A program made the position numbers and the translations under genes. A stretch of DNA of 64,000 bases from CAWCUU01 sp963798855 (GTDB lineage Bacteria > Gemmatimonadota > Gemmatimonadetes > Longimicrobiales > RSA9). Positions 55,835 to 64,000 of this stretch are shown here, in pieces. Position 1 is the first letter of the stretch. Every line of letters begins with the position of its first letter. Below the pieces are notes generated by a model. It made no database searches, was not told the DNA's origin, and saw nothing but the letters and a program-made list of their open reading frames with translations. Where the stretch lies: the NCBI GenBank assembly GCA_963798855.1, contig CAWCUU010000002.1, positions 1,550,001-1,614,000 on the forward strand, in the 5' to 3' direction.

Positions 55835-56119
55835 CTACTCGAGGCGGACGGGACTCCCGACGGACGAAACCGAGCGCGCCGAAGGCGCGCGCCACGCGGC
55901 GTAGGCGGCGGAGGCGAGGGATGCCAGGAGCATGCCGCGGTCCATCGCGCCCTTGCCGAACAGGAGAGTGCCAAGGATGGATCTCGGCACCACGACCACG
56001 AGGAGCATACCCGCGAAGTAGATTCCGCCGACGACGCCGAGCCAGCGCATCGCCCGTCGCCTGCCGTCCGTCGCATCGCGCGGCGGGACCGGGTGGGGGA
56101 TTCCGGCCTGGTCCGTCAT
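55835..56119 (-). CDS. Small membrane protein
   Basis: 94 residues from ATG 56119, overlapping the stop of the upstream gene by ATGA. Two hydrophobic helices, at 26-48 (RWLGVVGGIYFAGMLLVVVV) and 62-80 (MDRGMLLASLASAAYAAW). No family recognised; operon with the gene upstream suggests a common role. Confidence 0.5.
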   Translation of the reverse strand: MTDQAGIPHPVPPRDATDGRRRAMRWLGVVGGIYFAGMLLVVVVPRSILGTLLFGKGAMDRGMLLASLASAAYAAWRAPSARSVSSVGSPVRLE

Positions 56120-56648
56120 CGGGTGATCGAGAACGAGATGGCGATCCTCCCGTCCGCTCCGGGCGCGACCCTCATGTGCGTCGTGGCGGCCACTCTCTCC
56201 CACCGCTCGCCCGGATTGAGCGATCCGACGACTGCGCCGGGATCAGGCCGACCACGCGAGCGCTCCGCCGACGAGCAGTGCCTTCTGCCCGGCCGAGAGG
56301 CAGAGGTCGCAGGGCCCATCGTCGCCGGACAGACCACCGAGGAGCGCTGCGGTTCCCCCCATGAACAGGAGACCCACGCCGCCGCCGCGGAGCGCTTCCA
56401 CAGCGCGGCTGCGGGTTCGGCGGACGGCCCAGCGATCGATCGCGGCCACGGGCACCCGGAAGGTGTCCGCGCTGGCGGTGTCACGGAGCACCAGGGTATC
56501 GGCCCTCTGGCAATTCGCCGGGGCGGAGTCCGCCGGTGATCCGGACGCGCTCCCCCGCGTGAGGCGGCTCGGCACCCTGCCCGGCGAGATCGGCGGCGGA
56601 TCCGACCAGGAGCATGAGCGAGAGTACGAGAAGGACCGGGACCTTCAT
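56116..56648 (-). pseudogene. Secreted small protein with glycine-rich membrane hairpin, two frameshifts
   Basis: From ATG 56648: signal peptide (MKVPVLLVLSLMLLVGSAA), a short beta-rich region (ERVRITGGLRPGELPE), then, in another frame, DTLVLRDTASADTFRVPVAA, a glycine-rich helical pair (GGGVGLLFMGGTAALLGGLSG), and in the third frame GERWERVAATTHMRVAPGAD. The order is that of a family of gemmatimonad proteins ending in E-R-W-x-x-V. Two indels, near 56560 and 56245, break it. Function unknown. Confidence 0.5.
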
Positions 56649-56868
56649 CGTGACCTCCATAGAGCGCCTCGCCATCCACATAGGAATGCCGGCCGGGCTC
56701 GTGGGGTTACACGGCCGGGCGGGGGCGCGGCGCGAGGGCCGAGTGGGGGGCGCCGCGAGGGCCGAGCGAAATCTCGCAGGCGACGGCCCGGCGGCGAACG
56801 GGCTCTGGAATCAGCTCGGGTATCGAAAGAAAGGTAGATTCGGTCGGCGGACCGGCGCATCGCGATCG

Positions 56869-56942
56869 AGATATCGCTCGAATTCCGAGACGGGCGGATC
56901 GCGATGCAGCCGCCTGCGTCCACTGCCAGAAATCGATCGCCG
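56869..56942. repeat. 85-bp form of the palindromic repeat, 56.9 kb
   Basis: GATATCGCTCGAATTCCGAG, ending CCAGAAATCGATCGCCG. Aligns with 51860-51940 and 39922-40004. The region 56649-57170 has no gene. Confidence 0.55.
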
Positions 56943-57169
56943 CTGTCCACGCTTGCAGAGATCGCCTCGCCTCAGCGCCTCGCCGTCAGAGCGGCTCGCC
57001 CGTCAGCGGCCGCCGTTCGACCCGGATCCGGGGCCGCTGCGCCGGCGATTCGGCACCTGGAAGGCCGGCGAGAAATCATCGGCCGCTCCAGGCGAAGCCC
57101 GCGCGGACGCGCCACCGACGGTACCGCCGGCTGGACCATAACCGCGCCCTGGCCGGCGCTACGGATGTA

Positions 57170-57335
57170 GCCCCAGCGCCTCACCGTCAGCGCCTCGCCG
57201 CTCGCGCCTCGCCGTGAGCGCCTGGTGCGCCTCGCCCTCAGCGCCTGCTGTCAGCGCCTGCCGTTAGCGCCTCGCCGTCAGCGCCTCGCCCTCAGCGCCT
57301 CGCCCTCAGCGCCTGCTGCTCGCGCCTGTAGTTGT
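57170..57335. repeat. Array of 14-bp units (about ten), reaching into the S9 gene
   Basis: Imperfect units of CAGCGCCTCGCCGT and variants. The array supplies the stop and last codons of the S9 peptidase. Confidence 0.55.
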
Positions 57336-59489
57336 CGCCTGCCGTTGCAGTCGTCCGTCCTTGCGGCTGACCCGCATGTCCTCGGTCATGTACTGGCCGA
57401 ACCACTTCATGATGTAGAGCTGCGTCCGCAGGAAGTTGGACGGCTGCGAGCCGGTGCCGTGCCACTCCTTGTTCATGCGGATCATCTTCGTCGGGACCTT
57501 TCGGATCTTCAGGGCCGCGTAGAACTCCTCCGTTTGCGGAATCGGGGTGCGCAGGTCCTGCACGCCGGTCATCAGCAGCGTCGGCGTCTTGACGTTGCCC
57601 ACGTACATGAGCGGCGAGCGCTGGAGGTGCTCGGTGGGGTCCTCCCACGGGTACTTCCTGAAGTTGGAGTACCAGTAGGGGCCGTCCGTCGTGCCGACGA
57701 AGGAGAGCCAGTCGATGACCGGGCAGCGGACCACGGCGGCGGCGAATCGGTCGGTGTGGCCGACCGCCCACGACGACAGCACGCCGCCGCCGGAGCACCC
57801 CGTGACGAAGAGGTTCTGCGGGTTCACGTACCCGCGGCCGATCACCTCGTCCACGCCGCGCATCAGGTCGTTGAAGTCCTTGCCCGGATACGCGTGGTCG
57901 ATCTCGTCGACGAATGGCGTGCCGTAGCCGGTGGAGCCGCGCGGGTTCACGTAGAGGACGACGTAATCGTTGGCCGCGAAGTTCTGGAACGAGAAGTTGA
58001 AGCCGACGTCGTACATCGACCACGGGCCCCCGTGGATGTGCAGGATCAGGGGGTACTTGCGCGCCGGATCGAAGTCCGGCGGCTTCACGACCCAGCCCTG
58101 GACGGGAAGCCCGTCGTCCGACTCGTAGTCGATCTGCTCCACCTCCCCCAGCGTCACGTCCGCGAGCACGTCCTGGTTCACGGCGGTCAGGTACTTCGGC
58201 TGCGGGTTCTTGAGCGAGAATGTGACGACGTCGCCGGGGCGGTCCGGCGTCGCCATCACGCCGACGCCGACGCCGCGTCCGACATCCGACAGCGACAGTA
58301 CGTGCATGCCGTCCGGGGACAATTTCCTCGGCTGCCCGTCGAGCGGGGCGAAGTAGAGGTCCTGGCGTCCGGAGCCGCGCACGGTGAAGTAGACGCCGTC
58401 GCCGCCGGGAGACCACGTCACGTCGTAGGGGTTGCGGTCCAGGCCGGCGTCGATGAGGCGAGGGTTCGAGCCGTCGGCGTTCATGACGTACAGGTGCTGC
58501 ACCAGGTACGTCCGACCCGTGGAGTCGGCGCCGACGTACGCGATGCGACGGCCGTTGGGAGAGACCTTCGGAGAGCCGTCGGGCCCGGTCCGGTGCGTGA
58601 GCTGCCGCACCTGCCGGCTCGTCACGTCCGCGGCGTAGACCTCGGACTCGCGGATGTGGTAGTCGGCGTCCTCGAGGCGAAGCCCGCTGAAGTAGATGGT
58701 GTTCCCATCCGGGCTCCATTCGGGCTCGCCGTCGTCCCAGTCGCCGTCGGTGACCTGGCGCGGGGTTCCGCCCGCCGCGGGAACCGTGAAGATGTGCCGG
58801 TAGCCGTCCGGCAGGAAGCCCTGGCGGTCGGCCCGGTAGTCGAGGCGGTCGACCACGCGCGGGTCCTCGGTCCACTTGGCGCCCTCCGGCCGACGCGGCA
58901 GATCGATCGTCCAGCGGTCGTGGCTCGGCACCAGCATGTCGAACGCGATGCGGCTCCCGTCCGGAGACCAGGCGAGGTTCGATGCGTTCTCCGTGAGACG
59001 GGTGACCTGCGTGACGGCTCCCTGCCCCCGCCCGCCCATGATCCGCACGTAGATCTGACGGTGGGTGCCCTCGTCGCACTCCTCCAGCGCGCTCGGGTCG
59101 CTTCCCGGCGTGCCGCAGGCCAGGAAAGCCAGTCGATCGCCGGACGGCGACCAGCGCGGTGAGCTCCCCTCGGTCAGGTAGCGGTCGTGGCCGCCGTCGG
59201 CGTCCATGATCCAGAGCGCCGACTTGTGCGAGTCGGTCATCGGGTCGATCCAGCTCCGCACGTAGACGATCTCTTCGCCGGACGGCGAGAGCCGCGGCTC
59301 CCGCACGCCCTCCATGTCCATGTACCTGTCCAGCGTCAGCCGCGTGGTCTCCGCGGAAGGCGTGGACGTCTGGGCACGCAGCGGGCTCGCGAGGCACAGC
59401 GGCAGGGTGAGGGCGGAGCCCAGGACGAGGCGTCCCAGGGCACGACGCCACGGCGGCGTCCTCGCTGCCCGGGCGGTCGGCACGTTCAT
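57306..59489 (-). CDS. S9 prolyl oligopeptidase-family peptidase, secreted
   Basis: 727 residues from ATG 59489. A signal peptide (about 40 residues, ending near ASPLRAQ) is followed by a seven-bladed propeller with TolB/PD40 repeats (NLAWSPDGSRIAF, PEWSPDGNTIYFSG) to residue 440. Then comes the alpha/beta-hydrolase domain: HIHGGPWSMYD (oxyanion), Ser566 in TGCSGGG, Asp645 in TGVQDLRTP and His677 in NKEWHGTG. It probably cleaves short peptides in the periplasm after or near proline. The active-site consensus is normally G-x-S-x-G-G, kept here. The last 15 residues come from the repeat array and may replace a native end. Confidence 0.88.
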   Translation of the reverse strand: MNVPTARAARTPPWRRALGRLVLGSALTLPLCLASPLRAQTSTPSAETTRLTLDRYMDMEGVREPRLSPSGEEIVYVRSWIDPMTDSHKSALWIMDADGGHDRYLTEGSSPRWSPSGDRLAFLACGTPGSDPSALEECDEGTHRQIYVRIMGGRGQGAVTQVTRLTENASNLAWSPDGSRIAFDMLVPSHDRWTIDLPRRPEGAKWTEDPRVVDRLDYRADRQGFLPDGYRHIFTVPAAGGTPRQVTDGDWDDGEPEWSPDGNTIYFSGLRLEDADYHIRESEVYAADVTSRQVRQLTHRTGPDGSPKVSPNGRRIAYVGADSTGRTYLVQHLYVMNADGSNPRLIDAGLDRNPYDVTWSPGGDGVYFTVRGSGRQDLYFAPLDGQPRKLSPDGMHVLSLSDVGRGVGVGVMATPDRPGDVVTFSLKNPQPKYLTAVNQDVLADVTLGEVEQIDYESDDGLPVQGWVVKPPDFDPARKYPLILHIHGGPWSMYDVGFNFSFQNFAANDYVVLYVNPRGSTGYGTPFVDEIDHAYPGKDFNDLMRGVDEVIGRGYVNPQNLFVTGCSGGGVLSSWAVGHTDRFAAAVVRCPVIDWLSFVGTTDGPYWYSNFRKYPWEDPTEHLQRSPLMYVGNVKTPTLLMTGVQDLRTPIPQTEEFYAALKIRKVPTKMIRMNKEWHGTGSQPSNFLRTQLYIMKWFGQYMTEDMRVSRKDGRLQRQATTTGASSRR

Positions 59490-59577
59490 GGTGTCGCTCC
59501 GGTTCTGGGGGGGTCGGAACGGGACCTGTGGCTGGAGAGGGGCAAATTAGGCGAGCGCGGGGTCGAGCGCGAGCGCG

Positions 59578-59725
59578 GGGGCCGGAGCCAGGCGCTCACT
59601 GAAGGCTCAGAGGCAGGCGCTGACGGCGAGGCTCAGAGGCAGGCGCTGACTGAAGGCAGCCCTGGCGCCTGGTGTTGGCGCCTGCTTACAGGCCTGCAGT
59701 TCGCGCCTGCAGTTCGCGCCTCTCA
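59578..59725. repeat. Array of 14-bp units, both orientations
   Basis: AGGCGCTGACGGCGAGG-type units in one half and GCGCCTGCAGTTC-type in the other; the two halves could pair as a large imperfect hairpin. Confidence 0.5.
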
Positions 59726-59727
59726 GG

Positions 59728-59998
59728 GTGTACGATCCGGGCCTGGTCGCCTACACCTTTGCAGAAGTCGGAAGAGCGCCGCAGGTGCCCGGTCCCCTGA
59801 TCCGGGTGCCGGCCGGCACTCTGGTGCGGCTGAGCCTGACGAATCGCATCGCGGGTCGAACGCTGAAAGTGCACGGCTTCGTTCCCCCGTCCCGCGAGTG
59901 CGGAAGACACGGTCGCGGTCCCGTCCGGCCAGACTCGCGACGTCGAATTAAGGCTCGACACGCCGGGCACGTACCTGTACTACGGCGGCTACGGCAGG
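59728..59998 (+). pseudogene. Multicopper oxidase domain remnant
   Basis: The plus strand reads YTFAEVGRAPQVPGPLIRVP, AGTLVRLSLTNRIAGRTLKV, HGF, and after a shift DTVAVPSGQTRDVELRLDTP with GTYLYYGGYG. This is most of one cupredoxin domain (nitrite reductase/laccase type, with the H-G of a copper site). The signal sequence, the second domain and the stop are absent, and the end runs into the convergent lipoprotein gene. Confidence 0.55.
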
Positions 59999-60339
59999 TC
60001 GATCACGATGTCCTTCCCGTAATGCCCGTCGGTCCACCAGTAGATGCGCGCCTGCGTGGCATCGGAGCCATAGCCCATGAGCTCCTGGTAGGGGATCCGC
60101 TTCGCCTCGCCGGGAGCGAGGGCCGGCCAGTCTTCGGGCGGGGCGAGGTCGACGACGGCCGCGATGCGCTCCTCGAGCGCGACGTACCGGATCGTCGCGG
60201 GCGAGTCGTTCCGGAGCACGAGACGGCCGGAGAACGCCGCCGCGGAGAAGCCGTCGCGGACGACCGGGCCGGCGATCCCGGAGCCGCAGGCCAGTGCGGC
60301 GACCAGCGCGAGCAGGAGGGCGGCCGGTTTCCACCTCAT
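59989..60339 (-). CDS. Small lipoprotein of unknown function
   Basis: 116 residues from ATG 60339. Signal peptide with lipobox LALAC. The mature part (SGIAGPVVRDGFSAAAFSGR, RLVLRNDSPATIRYVALEER) looks like a beta-sandwich, and the C-terminus contains IYWWTDGHYGKDI. A degraded paralogue lies at 40170-40355. No family name known to me; intact and probably expressed. Confidence 0.6.
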   Translation of the reverse strand: MRWKPAALLLALVAALACGSGIAGPVVRDGFSAAAFSGRLVLRNDSPATIRYVALEERIAAVVDLAPPEDWPALAPGEAKRIPYQELMGYGSDATQARIYWWTDGHYGKDIVIDLP

Positions 60340-60446
60340 CTCGATCCTCCGCCTTTGAGCTCGGGTTCGCGTGGGCGGGGCGCCTGCGTGCGTCCCGTCA
60401 CCCAAAGAACGCTCGAGCGGGGTGGAATATGGCGGGCGCTGAAGAC

Positions 60447-60530
60447 GAGGCGCTCACGGCGAGGCGCTCACGGCGAGGCGCTCACGGCGAGGCGCTCACG
60501 GCGAGGCGCTCACGGCTAGGCGCTCACTGC
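60447..60530. repeat. Perfect tandem array of the 14-bp unit (six copies)
   Basis: Five identical units GAGGCGCTCACGGC at 60447-60516, plus a sixth with two changes. The clearest example of a unit scattered through 47-64 kb (also 47203-47234, 48930-48965, 52118-52190, 57170-57335, 59578-59725, 60585-60640, 63700-63850, 63965-64000). 14 bp is not a codon multiple and the array is in non-coding DNA. Confidence 0.75.
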
Positions 60531-60633
60531 GGCGCGCTCGAAAGAGGCGGCGCACTCCCGAAGGCCCGAGAGCCTGCTGCCCGCGCCTGCTGTTGGCGCC
60601 TGCTGCTCAACGCCTGCCGTCAGCGCCTGCCGT

Positions 60634-63288
60634 TCACTCCGCCCTCATCGCCTCCCGCGGATCCACCTTCATCGACCGCGCCGTCGGCACGGCGGTCGCC
60701 GCGACGATGGCGCCGAGCAGCACGGCCGCGGCGAGGACGTACACGCGCGGCTCGAGCGCGCGGACGTCGTAGAGCACGCCGCTGAGCTGGCGGTTGATGA
60801 GAACGGCGAGGGCGACGCCGGCGGCGGCGCCGACGGCGGCGACGGCGAGGGTCGGCCGCCCGATGGCGCGGACGAGCGACGCGGCGCTGGCGCCGAGCGC
60901 GCGGCGGATCGCGATCTCGCGCGAGCGCTGCAGGACGGAAAGCGTCGCGGTGCCGTAGACGCCGACGGCTGCGAGGAGTAGCGCGCCGAGCGCGAAGCCG
61001 GCGAAGACCTGGGCGCCGAGCCGGCTGCGTACCGTCGCGTCGCGCAGCTGCGCCGTCATCGTCTGCACCCGGCCGGGCGCGTGTCCACTTCCCGCGCGGC
61101 GGATCGCGTCGCGCACGGGCGCGATGAGCGACGCGGCGTCGCGGTCGGCTCGGATGAAGACGACGCCGCGCTGTCGCCCGGAGAACGGGACGAAGATCGC
61201 GGGCCGCGGCGGCTGCTCGATGTCGCCATAGCGGGCGTCCTCGACGATGCCGACCACGCGCGTGGTGCTTCCGTCCGCCTCGACCGGCGCGGCCATGGGA
61301 TCGGCGTCTCCCCAGGCGAGGCGCGCGGCGGCGCGGTTGACGATGAGCGGGTGGTCGGACGCGGTGTCGTCGCCCGCCCGGAAATCTCGCCCGCGGACGA
61401 TGGGCGTGCCGAGCGTCCCGAAGTAGCCCGGCCCGACGGTCGCGTACATGACATGGACGCTGCCGACCGTCCCGACCGGCGCGATGCTCGTGCCGTCGCA
61501 GTGGTCGCCGAGCGGCGAGCAGTCTCCGAGGGCGACGTCGCGCACTCCAGGCACCTCGCGGATCTCATCCGTCACCGCGCGCCAGAGCGCTTCGGTCGGC
61601 TCGCTCTGCGCGCGGATCGGGTCGAGCGTGACGTTCACGGCCAGCAGGCGATCGGGATGGTAGCCGAGCGGCACGTCGAGCGTGCGGCGGAAGCTCTCGA
61701 GCGTGAGGCCGGACGCGGCGAGGAACGCGAGCGCGAGCGCGACCTGCACGGCGACGAGCGCCGAGCGCGCGAGCGAGCCGTCGCGGCCCGCCGAGGAGCC
61801 GCCCTGCCGGAGCGTCGCGACGATCGCGGACCGGGCCGCCCGCAGCGACGACAGCAGCCCGACGCCGGCGCCGATCGCGAGCGCGAGCAGCGCGGCGAAG
61901 CCGACCGCGCGCGCGTCGAGGGCGACGCCGAGGAAGCTCAGCCGCGTGAGGTCGGTGCCGACGCCGGTCGTCGGCATCGAGAGAGGCAGCATCGAGGCGA
62001 GCCCGCGGGTCGCGACGAAGGCGAGGCCAAGGCCGAACAGGAGCCCGACGGCGGCGAGGACGACGCTCTCGGTGACGAGCTGGCGGACGACGCGCGGACG
62101 GCTGCCGCCGAGCGCCAGCCGGATCGCGAGCTCCTCGCGCCTCGCCTCGCCGCGCGTGAGCAGCAGCGTGCTCAGGTTGACGCACACGATCGCGAGCAGC
62201 AGCGCCGCGGCGACGCCGAGCAGCCGGACCGAGCGGCGGATCGCGGGGTTCACGCGCAGCTCGGAGAGCGTGTAGGCCGCCGCGCCCCAGTGCCCCTGGT
62301 CGTCCGGGTAGGCCTCGTCGATGCTCGCGCCGAGCGCGGCGACGGCGGCGCGGGCCCGGTCCGGCGCCACGCCGTCGGCGCGTCGCCCGACCAGCTCCAT
62401 GTTGTGCGCGCCGGCCTGCGCCAGCACCGCGGCGCTGCGCCTCGCCGGGACCGGCAGCCACAGCTGCGCGTCGCCGCTCAGGCCGTGGAAGCCCGGAGGC
62501 ATGACGCCGATGACCGTGCGCTCGAGGCCGTCGATGCGCAGCCGCTCGCCGAGCGCGTCGGGGCCTCCGCCGAAGCGCGTGCGCCAGAAGTCGTCGCTCA
62601 GCACGACGACGTCGCCGGGCGCGCCGACCCGGTCCTCCGCCGCGGTGTAGGTGCGCCCGAGCGCCGGCCCGACGCCGAGGATGCCGAAGTACTCCGAGCC
62701 CGCCATCTCGCCCGACACGCGCTCGCCCCCGTCCGGACCGCTCACGACGATCGTCTCGTCGTCGTGCAGTGCCAACGTCGAGAACACGCGCTGCCGGTCG
62801 CGGAACATCGCGTACTTCGGGTACGACCACGTCATGTCCATCACGCGGTTCGCCGCCGGGATCGGCATGCGAAGCGCGACGCTCATCGCGCGGTCGGCGC
62901 CGGGGAAGGGGAGCGGGCGCAGCAGCGCGCCAAAGGTCACGGCGAAGATCGTCGCGCCCGCGCCCAGCCCGACCGCCAGCGTCGCGAGCGCGGAGAGCGC
63001 GAACGCCGGGCGCGCCGCCAGCCCGCGCAGCGCATGGGCGACGTCGCGCGTCACGTCCTCGAGCAACCGACCGCGCCGCGCGTCCGCCGTCCGCTCGCGC
63101 CACTGCTCGACGCCGCCCAGCTCGAGCGCGGCTCGTCGCCGGGCTTCAGCCGGTGGCAGCCCCTCGGCGATGTGCTTCTCGGTCTGCCGCTCGAGGTGGA
63201 ACGCCAGCTCCTCGCGCGTCTCCGCGTCGGCCGCGCGACGGTGCAGGAGGGACCAGAGGATGTGCTTGATGCCGCTCCACCTGGACAT
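60634..63288 (-). CDS. ADOP/MacB-family ABC transporter permease, intact
   Basis: 884 residues. The N-terminal ADOP cap (AETREELAFHLERQTEKHIA, LPPAEARRRAALELGG) is followed by a membrane helix (LSALATLAVGLGAGATIFAV), a MacB_PCD domain, the FtsX core of two helices plus two, a second periplasmic domain, and the last three helices ending DPREAMRAE. This is the full ADOP layout, of which the pseudogenes at 1-16 kb keep only parts of a different member. The PadR gene just upstream (4 bp away) is its usual regulator. No ABC ATPase is adjacent, which is common for ADOP. Confidence 0.88.
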   Translation of the reverse strand: MSRWSGIKHILWSLLHRRAADAETREELAFHLERQTEKHIAEGLPPAEARRRAALELGGVEQWRERTADARRGRLLEDVTRDVAHALRGLAARPAFALSALATLAVGLGAGATIFAVTFGALLRPLPFPGADRAMSVALRMPIPAANRVMDMTWSYPKYAMFRDRQRVFSTLALHDDETIVVSGPDGGERVSGEMAGSEYFGILGVGPALGRTYTAAEDRVGAPGDVVVLSDDFWRTRFGGGPDALGERLRIDGLERTVIGVMPPGFHGLSGDAQLWLPVPARRSAAVLAQAGAHNMELVGRRADGVAPDRARAAVAALGASIDEAYPDDQGHWGAAAYTLSELRVNPAIRRSVRLLGVAAALLLAIVCVNLSTLLLTRGEARREELAIRLALGGSRPRVVRQLVTESVVLAAVGLLFGLGLAFVATRGLASMLPLSMPTTGVGTDLTRLSFLGVALDARAVGFAALLALAIGAGVGLLSSLRAARSAIVATLRQGGSSAGRDGSLARSALVAVQVALALAFLAASGLTLESFRRTLDVPLGYHPDRLLAVNVTLDPIRAQSEPTEALWRAVTDEIREVPGVRDVALGDCSPLGDHCDGTSIAPVGTVGSVHVMYATVGPGYFGTLGTPIVRGRDFRAGDDTASDHPLIVNRAAARLAWGDADPMAAPVEADGSTTRVVGIVEDARYGDIEQPPRPAIFVPFSGRQRGVVFIRADRDAASLIAPVRDAIRRAGSGHAPGRVQTMTAQLRDATVRSRLGAQVFAGFALGALLLAAVGVYGTATLSVLQRSREIAIRRALGASAASLVRAIGRPTLAVAAVGAAAGVALAVLINRQLSGVLYDVRALEPRVYVLAAAVLLGAIVAATAVPTARSMKVDPREAMRAE

Positions 63289-63291
63289 CGC

Positions 63292-63627
63292 TCACCACGC
63301 CGTTCGCAGGATCAGATTCACCGCCTTCGTCGATCGCTCCCAGTCGCGTCGCGCCTCGGCGAGCCGCTTCGCGCCAGCCCGCGTCAGCGTGTAGTACTTC
63401 GCCCGCCGGTTCGACTCGGACGACCGCCACGCCGCCGTCACCCAGCCCCGCTGCTGCAGCCGCTCCAGCACCGGGTAGAGCGTCCCCTGGTTCACGCTGA
63501 AGACGTCGCGCGAGAGCTCCTGGATCCGCTCGCCGATGCCCCAGCCGTGCATCGGCTCGAGCGAGAGCGTCTTCAGCACCAGCATCTCGAGGGTGCCGGG
63601 GATGATGGAGAGGGATTCGTCGGGCAT
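63292..63627 (-). CDS. PadR family transcriptional regulator
   Basis: 111 residues. The winged helix (LEMLVLKTLSLEPMHGWGI, VFSVNQGTLYPVLERLQQRG, YYTLTRAGAKRL) and a short C-terminal dimerisation helix are those of the PadR-s1 group. It is encoded 4 bp before the ADOP permease gene and is expected to repress the two-gene operon until an inducer binds. Intact. Confidence 0.9.
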   Translation of the reverse strand: MPDESLSIIPGTLEMLVLKTLSLEPMHGWGIGERIQELSRDVFSVNQGTLYPVLERLQQRGWVTAAWRSSESNRRAKYYTLTRAGAKRLAEARRDWERSTKAVNLILRTAW

Positions 63628-63699
63628 CTAGCGGCTTTCGGCTTTCATCTGGCTGTTTCACTGGCTTGGCCAAAGGTAGGCGCCCTTTGGGGAAGCCAC

Positions 63700-64000
63700 A
63701 AGGAGGCTCAGAGGCAGGCGCTGACGGCGAGGCTCAGAGGCAGGCGCTGAACGAAGGCGGCGCGAGCGCTTGGTGGTGGCGCCTGCGGTGAGCGCCTGCC
63801 GTCGGCGCCTGCAGTGGGCGCCTGCCGTCGGCGCCTGCGCACAGGTGCTGCGGTCGCGGGTCACCGTCGTGCCGCTGCCTCGCGGCCGAATCGGCGTCGC
63901 GATCTCGCGTCGACTGTAGGCCTGGACGGCCTTCGAACGGGGGCGCCCTATGGTCGCGGCCGCCTGACTGAAGGCTCAGAGGCAGGCGCTGACGGCGAGG
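63700..64000. repeat. 14-bp repeat region at the right edge
   Basis: AGGCGCTGACGGCGAGG and GCGCCTGCCGTCGG-type units to 63850 and again from 63965, in both orientations. I see no gene in 63628-64000. Confidence 0.5.

Noticed and set aside
57225..59162. Plus-strand frame of 645 codons opposite the S9 peptidase
   Set aside because: Antisense shadow; the minus strand has a full catalytic triad and propeller.
60447..60530. CRISPR array
   Set aside because: Units are 14 bp and directly tandem without spacers; no cas gene in the window.
61081..63750. Plus-strand frame of 889 codons opposite the ADOP gene
   Set aside because: Antisense shadow; Asp/Arg/Glu-rich with no recognisable domain.
1..64000. 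tRNA, rRNA or riboswitch
   Set aside because: No GGTTCGAAT-type T-loop in a plausible cloverleaf, no rRNA motif and no riboswitch consensus was found by eye; a covariance search would settle it.

Overview
The window is about 64 kb of a high-GC bacterial chromosome. The gene families suggest Gemmatimonadota or a related soil lineage: MacB-type permeases of the ADOP family with a PadR regulator, large BTAD (SARP-like) regulators fused to TPRs, carboxypeptidase-regulatory TonB receptors, S8 and S9 peptidases, and many small lipoproteins. This assignment is an inference; no rRNA, tRNA or ribosomal-protein gene is present to fix the taxonomy.

Layout. 1-6.6 kb: a truncated M48-type lipoprotein protease, an ADOP pseudogene, a lower-GC AraC-like regulator, a subtilisin-like lipoprotein (frameshifted) and a beta-propeller lipoprotein. 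6.7-16.5 kb: a heavily rearranged accessory zone. It holds four fragments of one ADOP gene (two interruptions of which are hairpin-forming foldback elements with a shared core), an AbrB/Doc toxin-antitoxin operon, broken hicBA and relE/XRE pairs, a Fic protein, 5' and 3' remnants of a second type I restriction locus, an IS256 remnant, a DUF2283/PBECR-like pair, and a lower-GC operon that pairs an Hsp90-like ATPase with a SIR2 protein. 16.5-28.5 kb: a defence island read on the minus strand, hsdM - DUF262/DUF1524 (GmrSD-like) - hsdS - AlbA/Schlafen-like - hsdR. Most of these genes overlap by ATGA or GTGA, and every one carries at least one frameshift. Upstream lie an uncharacterised gene and an AbiV gene. 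28.6-31.3 kb: a ComEC-like metallo-beta-lactamase protein, a nucleotidyltransferase pair and a DUF4160/DUF2442 pair.

31.6-51.3 kb: chromosomal-type cargo: ADOP permease (frameshifted), two BTAD-TPR regulators, an SnoaL-like lipoprotein, PlsC acyltransferase, nitronate monooxygenase-like protein, a TonB receptor that meets one regulator tail to tail, a cupin lipoprotein, a vapBC remnant, an aldo/keto reductase and a membrane TPR protein. 52-64 kb: a compact cassette of a signal-less subtilase with a small prodomain-like protein upstream and a small strong-SD gene downstream, an AraC regulator, two small membrane/secreted proteins, an S9 peptidase, a multicopper-oxidase remnant, a small lipoprotein, and an intact ADOP permease with its PadR regulator.

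Two themes cut across the window. First, intergenic space is filled with dispersed repeats: a 14-bp unit in arrays, a palindromic element of 30-85 bp, G-rich blocks and two shorter repeats. Several of them form the last codons of the gene they adjoin. Second, many genes are broken by one-base indels, at least one in a homopolymer. This is either real decay or residual assembly error, and it limits how far the defence genes can be called functional. The best candidates for an undescribed system are the Hsp90-like/SIR2 operon and the subtilase three-gene cassette; the variable-arm foldback elements are the most unusual non-coding structure.
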